Source: an uncultured Bacteroidales bacterium | Lineage (GTDB): Bacteria > Bacteroidota > Bacteroidia > Bacteroidales > UBA932 | Reading direction: 5' to 3' | Length of the DNA stretch: 10,725 bases | Assembly: GCA_937906795.1 (NCBI GenBank) | Contig: CALCUQ010000397.1 | Span: 1-10,725, forward strand | Shown here: piece by piece, positions 6,952 to 10,725 of the stretch | How positions within the stretch are numbered: position 1 is the first letter of the stretch | Layout of the letters: each line of letters opens with the position of its first letter | The notes under the pieces: generated by a model | The model's database searches: none | What the model was told of the DNA's origin: nothing | The model's input: only the letters and a program-made list of their open reading frames with translations | Translations under genes and position numbers: made by a program

Positions 6952-7481
6952 GAAAGTTTAAACACATACGAGATAGGTTTAAATCCTTTCTTCTCAAAGA
7001 ATTCGTGTGCCGAATGGTTGTTTAAACCAGACTCAAGGTAAATCTCATCTATTCCCATACTTGCAAACCACTCCTTAGATTTTTCCAAAAGTTGCGATCC
7101 AAGTCCTGTTCCTCTTTTTGAAGGATGGACAAGCATATCACATATTACACCAAATGGGAACGCTCCGTCTTCTGAAAGTTCCAGTACAGAAAAGGCAAGA
7201 ATCTTGTCATCATCATCTGGGATATAGACCATAACGGCTGCAGGAAGATTGTCGGGATCAAAATTATCTGCATCCCACTCAATATTTTGTCTGTCTATTT
7301 TATCCAAAATATACTCAGTCCAAACCTCTTTTGCAATTTGGGGGTCCTCCAATTCTCCTGGACCTTTTGCCATACCCATCTGAATCTCTCCATGAGAAAT
7401 ATACTCAGGAGCACTGCTAATATTTTCCCAGAAAAGCTCCACAAGTTCAGAAACGTCTGTATAATCTGCTTTGTACCACAT
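6948..7481 (-). CDS. GNAT-family N-acetyltransferase
   Basis: This is a 177-residue protein of the GNAT fold, which moves the acetyl group of acetyl-CoA to an amine (of a protein, small molecule or antibiotic). Motif A is clear: strand VICDMLVHP (112-120), then the acetyl-CoA pyrophosphate loop RGTGLGSQLL (123-132). Motif B follows with IYLESGLNNHSAHEFFEKKGF (from about 147 to 167), in which the N-x-x-(A)-x-x-x-[YF]-x-x-x-G-F pattern is intact. The N-terminus begins with a typical GNAT opening (YKADYTDVSELVELF). The acceptor cannot be read from the sequence. It is the last gene of the three-gene minus-strand operon, starting 2 nt after the stop of the two-helix membrane protein, which suggests translational coupling. 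Its own stop overlaps the plsY stop (sharing TTAA). Confidence 0.9.
   Translation of the reverse strand: MWYKADYTDVSELVELFWENISSAPEYISHGEIQMGMAKGPGELEDPQIAKEVWTEYILDKIDRQNIEWDADNFDPDNLPAAVMVYIPDDDDKILAFSVLELSEDGAFPFGVICDMLVHPSKRGTGLGSQLLEKSKEWFASMGIDEIYLESGLNNHSAHEFFEKKGFKPISYVFKLS
6952..6990 (+). terminator. Imperfect hairpin just after the plsY stop
   Basis: GAAAG+TTTAAAC (6952-6963) can pair with GTTTAAA+CTTTC (6977-6983 and 6986-6990), making a 12-bp stem broken by a 2-nt bulge, with a 13-nt loop and then TTCTC. It starts directly after the plsY stop codon but lies inside the C-terminal coding part of the opposite GNAT gene. It could end the plsY transcript. The stem is AT-rich and the T-tract is poor, so this is tentative. 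Confidence 0.35.
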
Positions 7482-7483
7482 AT

Positions 7484-8995
7484 TTATCTTTTTCTAAAAT
7501 CCTTAATAAAATTATATAGCAAATAACCAACGGCTACAAAGACCAATAAAATTGTCAAACTCACAATTGTCTGGCCAATTATTCTTGCCAACCCGGTAAT
7601 ATTCAACAAATCCAAAATAGGGACACGAGGCTCACTCATTATAATTTGAGCCAAAGATGCAACGGAAACTGTAAACAAGATAATATTCAGATTCTCTGAC
7701 TGCTTCATTTCCTTTAAAGCTGTTACATTCTTGAGTGCATTTTCTGTTCTCTTCAAAATCTGAAGCAAATCATGTACATCCTTCTCAATATCAAGCCTCT
7801 TGGTTGTTCTGTCAAACATTATCTTGTGAGACATGAATTTTGAATAATCAATAGCATCCAGTTCCATAAGCAAAGTTGTAACCTCCATCTCCAGCATTGT
7901 ATTTTTTTGCATCTGGCTGCGAGTGTAATTTGCATCCTTTTCCAGACTACACTCCTTTAACACATATCTTTTTGCTATAGACAAAGCATACTTCTTAGCC
8001 AGAACCATCTGCAGAATAAGCAAATACTCAAACCACGACACATGCTGGGTGCTTCTGTCTTTCATCATCTCCGCCCAATCGGTAGGAGAATCTTTACCCC
8101 TTCTGGCATAAGTACCAAACACCACACACATAGAAGAATTCAAAAGAACCAGATCATCTGTATCAATAGCAATGTTAAAGCCACAGACGTCATCATAAGC
8201 CTCCTGCGTTCTGTATGGCCACTCACTAGGATACAAAGTCATAAGTCCAACCAGCTCCTTTTTACAGTTATCCTCAATGTACTTTATAATATCCTCCTCT
8301 TTTTCCATCTTTTGCAAAGAACCATCCCAATTGTCTACATCCTCCCATATATCTACATACACAAAATTCTTTGCAGGATATGAAGTTGTACCAAGCAACT
8401 TAAGCACCGCATTTTTATACCTGTTACAAACTACATCAAAAGTATTTCCCCACTCTCTGTTATCCTCCAGCTCAACTCCCTGCTCTATAAAATCCCCATC
8501 GGCAGTAACATGCAGATTCTTAACATAAACCGGAGATGTTGTAAGATTTATATTACTGCAGGTACGCTCCTCTCCCACATTCCAATGCTCTGCTCCCAGG
8601 TTAAGTGCAGCAAGAGCAATCAAATGGTCTGTTGTTATACTCTCCGACAACTTGCATGCCTGGTTATCAACCACCATTTTAAAAGAAAGCATAGCAGTCT
8701 GCCCCAAAAATGTATCCAGAGCAACATACATTTTGCCACTCAGCTTAACCTCATAGGGCTCCTCAATTACAGTTGTAAAATCAAAATCGGGAAGAATGTA
8801 TCTCTTTACAGGAGAGTCCACAGAGGAATCTATCTCAAAAATCTGAGAATCCACCAGATTGTCGGAGAGTTTTATAAAAGGGTTATCCTTTGCAATTCCA
8901 TCCAATCCTTTTTTTGCTATTCCAAAAGAATGCATATATACAAGAGAAAAACTCTTGTACCTTAAACCCAACATATTAAGAGGTAATTCTTCCAT
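7484..8995 (-). CDS. Large protein with CorA-like C-terminal membrane hairpin
   Basis: A 503-residue protein I do not recognise by name. Residues 1-320 are soluble, without a signal peptide, and mix strands and helices. Conserved-looking aromatic and acidic clusters occur at DIWEDVDNWDG (215-225) and YPSEWPYRTQEAYDDVC (255-271). Residues 320-430 are almost entirely helical, with heptad-like spacing. Two membrane helices close the protein at about 436-453 and 473-495, joined by a loop of about 20 residues, and the protein ends in a basic tail, FIKDFRKR. This order (soluble domain, long stalk helix, two C-terminal membrane helices, basic tail) is that of CorA-type channels. The signature GMN between the helices is missing and the loop reads SEPRVPILDLLN. 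It may be a divergent CorA-like channel or an unrelated membrane-anchored sensor. It starts 6 nt after the hemerythrin-LuxR gene and precedes the GNAT gene by 2 nt. Confidence 0.85.
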   Translation of the reverse strand: MEELPLNMLGLRYKSFSLVYMHSFGIAKKGLDGIAKDNPFIKLSDNLVDSQIFEIDSSVDSPVKRYILPDFDFTTVIEEPYEVKLSGKMYVALDTFLGQTAMLSFKMVVDNQACKLSESITTDHLIALAALNLGAEHWNVGEERTCSNINLTTSPVYVKNLHVTADGDFIEQGVELEDNREWGNTFDVVCNRYKNAVLKLLGTTSYPAKNFVYVDIWEDVDNWDGSLQKMEKEEDIIKYIEDNCKKELVGLMTLYPSEWPYRTQEAYDDVCGFNIAIDTDDLVLLNSSMCVVFGTYARRGKDSPTDWAEMMKDRSTQHVSWFEYLLILQMVLAKKYALSIAKRYVLKECSLEKDANYTRSQMQKNTMLEMEVTTLLMELDAIDYSKFMSHKIMFDRTTKRLDIEKDVHDLLQILKRTENALKNVTALKEMKQSENLNIILFTVSVASLAQIIMSEPRVPILDLLNITGLARIIGQTIVSLTILLVFVAVGYLLYNFIKDFRKR

Positions 8996-9001
8996 ATCAA
9001 T

Positions 9002-9976
9002 TTATTCTGTAATATTCATTTTATAGATATCCTCAATTGAAATAAGCTTATTTGCAATTGCATAAATGGTCAGACCCGCAGGGCTATGTATATGCAATTT
9101 GTTCATAATATTCTTTCGGTGAGTATTTACCGTATGAACAGACAAGAACAACTTATTTGCAATTTCCTTATTTGTCAACCCATGAACAATCTCCACTAAA
9201 ACATCTTTCTCCCTATCACTCAAAACATTCTCAATACCCGGTAATTGTTCAGGCTCCTGCTCCACTTTTCTGCTTCTTATCTCCATAAGCATCTGCTCCA
9301 CCTTAGGCACAAGCAAATTATCCTCAACAAAATTGTGCGAAGCCAGATCCTGCTGACATACAAAGATATCAAATAATACCGTATTAAGTTCATTGGTAAC
9401 ACCAGCCGGATAGTACTTTACAATAATATCAATAAGCTCAGCCAACCTCACCTCAATTGAACTGTGCTGCTGAGAAGCAATCTTATCATTATACTCAAAA
9501 GCAACGGCATCACCACTATTATAAACCTCTGTCAGCTTCTCCAAATTAGCAAAATACCCCTCATTCTCCTCATTCATATGTCTGCTCACCTCAGCTGCAA
9601 ACTCATCAAAATAGTTAAGGATAAGATACTGCATATCCTTACTCCCGTCGTCAGTAGCACTACCAAGCGATTTTCTGATAGACGGCAATCTGTAATCAAT
9701 AAAAAAGCTATGCGAATTCTTAAGATAATCCAACAGCCCCTCAATCGAAAAATCAAGGCTTACAACATCTGGATTTGAAGTGTTAAGAAGATTAACAACC
9801 TGCAAAAAAGTCTTGTAATCAACGTTATTAAGATCACACACTTCCCTTATCGACTTTTCCCCAATTCCCAAAGAGATATTAAACCTGCTGAGCACATTAA
9901 GCAAAGTATAATTTGCATTAATAAGCTCACCCATATTATCCTTTTCTGTATATAATTTCTTTTCCATAACTGTCAT
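9002..9976 (-). CDS. Hemerythrin-like/LuxR fusion transcription regulator
   Basis: This 324-residue regulator appears to have three parts. Residues 16-65 resemble the ScdA_N/DUF542 domain of the iron-sulfur repair proteins YtfE/RIC (LNVLSRFNISLGIGEKSI), but the usual CysCys pair is replaced by SL. Residues 80-235 look like the hemerythrin-like four-helix bundle. Candidate di-iron ligands are H89, H133, E137, H171, H214 and E218, and the last pair sits in HNFVEDNLLVP, very close to the family pattern HxxxENxLFP. Residues 251-311 are a LuxR/GerE DNA-binding domain (LSDREKDVLVEIVHGLTNKEIA, then HTVNTHRKNIMNKL). I infer a cytoplasmic transcription factor sensing oxygen, nitric oxide or iron state. 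The start at 9976 is favoured by a Shine-Dalgarno-like AAGGAAGG 4 nt upstream. An in-frame ATG at 9967 is the alternative. It is the first gene of the operon with the two-helix membrane protein and the GNAT gene. Confidence 0.9.
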   Translation of the reverse strand: MTVMEKKLYTEKDNMGELINANYTLLNVLSRFNISLGIGEKSIREVCDLNNVDYKTFLQVVNLLNTSNPDVVSLDFSIEGLLDYLKNSHSFFIDYRLPSIRKSLGSATDDGSKDMQYLILNYFDEFAAEVSRHMNEENEGYFANLEKLTEVYNSGDAVAFEYNDKIASQQHSSIEVRLAELIDIIVKYYPAGVTNELNTVLFDIFVCQQDLASHNFVEDNLLVPKVEQMLMEIRSRKVEQEPEQLPGIENVLSDREKDVLVEIVHGLTNKEIANKLFLSVHTVNTHRKNIMNKLHIHSPAGLTIYAIANKLISIEDIYKMNITE

Positions 9977-9980
9977 AACA

Positions 9981-9988
9981 CCTTCCTT
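9981..9988 (-). promoter_or_regulatory. Strong ribosome binding site of the LuxR-fusion gene
   Basis: AAGGAAGG on the minus strand, 4 nt before the ATG at 9976. It is notable because nearly every other gene in the window lacks a Shine-Dalgarno sequence. It supports 9976 over the internal ATG at 9967. Confidence 0.6.
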
Positions 9989-10027
9989 TACAGTAATTTT
10001 ATTGTTTTAATCCCGACAAGTCCTTTT

Positions 10028-10227
10028 GGGGTACTAACCCTACTATTCCGCCAGGGGTTGGGCACCAAAATCCTGCGTAGAACGCTCTCCAGGGTACCAA
10101 CCCTACCATTCCACTAGGGGTTGGGCACCAAAATCCTGCGTAGAACACTCTCCAGGGTACCAACCCTACCGAAACCACAGGGGTTGGGCACCAAATTCCC
10201 GCGTAGAACACTCTTCAGGGTACCAAC
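10028..10227. repeat. Tandem array of a 63-bp hairpin-forming repeat, 3 full units plus a stub
   Basis: Unit starts at 10028, 10091, 10154 and 10217 (stub of 11 bases) are exactly 63 bp apart. Each unit holds GGGTACCAACCCTACC, a variable block of about 9 bases, GGGGTTGGGCACC, then a conserved part AAAATCCTGCGTAGAAC and CTCTCC. The first two blocks are imperfect inverted repeats (CCAACCC/GGGTTGG, with GGTACC/GGCACC outside), so each unit can fold into a hairpin whose loop is the variable block. The same repeat returns at 10626-10725 in the same orientation. The units are much richer in G+C than the surrounding DNA. The array lies between the candidate promoter near 10400 and the LuxR-fusion gene. 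Confidence 0.9.
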
Positions 10228-10399
10228 ATATTATCAAAATATAAAGGGAAATTCATCTACTGACGAACTCCCCTCTATTTCTGTTCACTTAAAACAGTCC
10301 CTCGAATATCACATCCAAGAGTAATAAACAATAAATGGCTTAATTTTAATTATAATTAACAACTACTATCACCCGGGCTTACATATCCCATTGGATATT
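10228..10399. other. Non-coding leader DNA between repeat array and promoter
   Basis: About 170 bases with no gene. If the promoter at 10400-10432 is active, this stretch is the 5' part of the leader of the LuxR-fusion operon on the minus strand. A weak stem (GGGA...TTC / GAA...TCCC at about 10243-10272) and an AT-only palindrome at 10346-10359 are visible. I give neither much weight. Confidence 0.4.
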
Positions 10400-10432
10400 G
10401 CAAAGGTAAACCTGTTAATCATTTAAGACAAT
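10400..10432 (-). promoter_or_regulatory. Promoter for the LuxR-fusion operon
   Basis: On the minus strand TACCTTTGC (10408-10400) is a perfect Bacteroidetes -7 element. ATTG (10432-10429), 20 bp upstream, is a one-mismatch -33 element at the right spacing. The predicted transcript start is near 10396, about 420 nt before the regulator start at 9976, so the leader would include the whole 63-bp repeat array. No better TAnnTTTG element is seen on this strand closer to the gene. Confidence 0.7.
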
Positions 10433-10449
10433 ACCACATTTTTGGTATT
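10430..10449. promoter_or_regulatory. Dyad overlapping the -33 box, candidate operator
   Basis: AATACCA (10430-10436) and TGGTATT (10443-10449) are exact inverted repeats with a 6-base centre, making a 20-bp dyad. It overlaps the -33 element of the minus-strand promoter, and its centre is about 43-44 bp upstream of the predicted start. That size and position are like those of LuxR-type activator boxes. The same sequence could also form a small hairpin followed by T residues on the plus strand (a weak terminator). Which role holds, if any, is inference. Confidence 0.4.
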
Positions 10450-10625
10450 TTTGGCCACCACACAACTAATTTTCCGCAAATAATCTCGCACTGCAAAACT
10501 CACATATTATGCATGACTTAGCTGCCTTTATCCTCTTGTTCGTCCTATATTTTGCTAAGATAAGAAATCTGCAAAAAAAATGGAACACCACCAATAATAT
10601 TTCTTCCCAATCAATTACCAAAATA

Positions 10626-10725
10626 GTTGGGCACGCAAATCCTGCGTAGAGTACTCTCCAGGGTACCAACCTACCAAACCCACAGGGGTTGGACACGCAA
10701 ATCCTGCATAGAACACTCTCCAGGG
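10626..10725. repeat. Second array of the same hairpin repeat, running off the window
   Basis: GTTGGGCAC at 10626 begins a partial unit. A full unit starts at 10660, and the next starts at 10722 and is cut by the window edge. The period is 62 here because one C is missing in CCAACCTACC. The units have GCACGC or ACACGC where the first array has GCACCA. Orientation is the same as the first array. The 398 bases between the arrays (10228-10625) contain the minus-strand promoter and dyad and no gene I can support. Confidence 0.85.

Noticed and set aside
9999..10211. Open frame on the minus strand encoding a 21-residue repeat (FYAGFWCPTP...GLVPW)
   Set aside because: It exists only because the DNA unit is 63 bases, a multiple of three. 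The second array has a 62-base period that breaks the frame, and the other strand is open too (10121-10324). I read the repeat as a nucleic-acid element.
10346..10359. AT-only 14-bp palindrome TTAATTATAATTAA
   Set aside because: Low complexity. Likely chance, although it falls in the predicted leader of the LuxR-fusion operon.
10466..10696. Minus-strand open frame running through the second repeat array
   Set aside because: Its first third is repeat sequence and the rest is low-complexity AT-rich translation without any recognisable domain.
10028..10725. CRISPR array
   Set aside because: The variable blocks are only about 9 bases, too short for spacers, and the conserved part is over 50 bases. 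No cas gene is in the window.

Overview
The window looks like chromosomal DNA from a low-GC member of the Bacteroidales (Bacteroidetes). The evidence is three promoter-like sites with the Bacteroidetes -7 consensus TAnnTTTG, mostly absent Shine-Dalgarno sequences, two short-signal lipoproteins, and a core gene set (mutS2, cdaA, plsY) typical of that group. The species cannot be fixed from the sequence.

Layout. (a) 1-879: a remnant of a SecY-like translocase gene runs in from the left edge and stops early. About 800 bases of AT-rich DNA follow, with no convincing gene. (b) 880-2449, plus strand: two exported proteins of unknown function, a lipoprotein with a cysteine-rich multi-zinc-ribbon tail and a small MORN-repeat protein. 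They are probably co-transcribed and end at a hairpin shared with the convergent operon. (c) 6216-2532, minus strand: a tight operon mutS2 > small lipoprotein > cdaA (diadenylate cyclase, c-di-AMP synthesis), with 11-nt gaps. (d) 6217-6285: a compact divergent promoter region in which the -7 elements for mutS2 and plsY lie back to back. (e) 6286-6951, plus strand: plsY, the acyl-phosphate glycerol-3-phosphate acyltransferase. Its stop codon overlaps that of the convergent GNAT gene. (f) 9976-6948, minus strand: a second tight operon made of a hemerythrin-like/LuxR fusion regulator, a large protein with two C-terminal membrane helices in a CorA-like arrangement, and a GNAT acetyltransferase. 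(g) 9977-10725: non-coding DNA with two arrays of a 62/63-bp hairpin-forming repeat. Between the arrays is a strong candidate promoter, with a dyad over its -33 box, pointing at the regulator operon.

The most interesting part is (f) plus (g). The regulator keeps a complete set of YtfE/RIC-like di-iron ligands but lacks the cysteine pair of the repair enzymes, and it carries a LuxR DNA-binding domain. It therefore reads as an iron-based sensor (oxygen, nitric oxide or iron) wired directly to transcription. It is translated from the start of an operon whose predicted leader is about 420 nt long and contains three copies of the structured repeat. Whether the regulator, membrane protein and acetyltransferase form one functional system is inference from gene order only.
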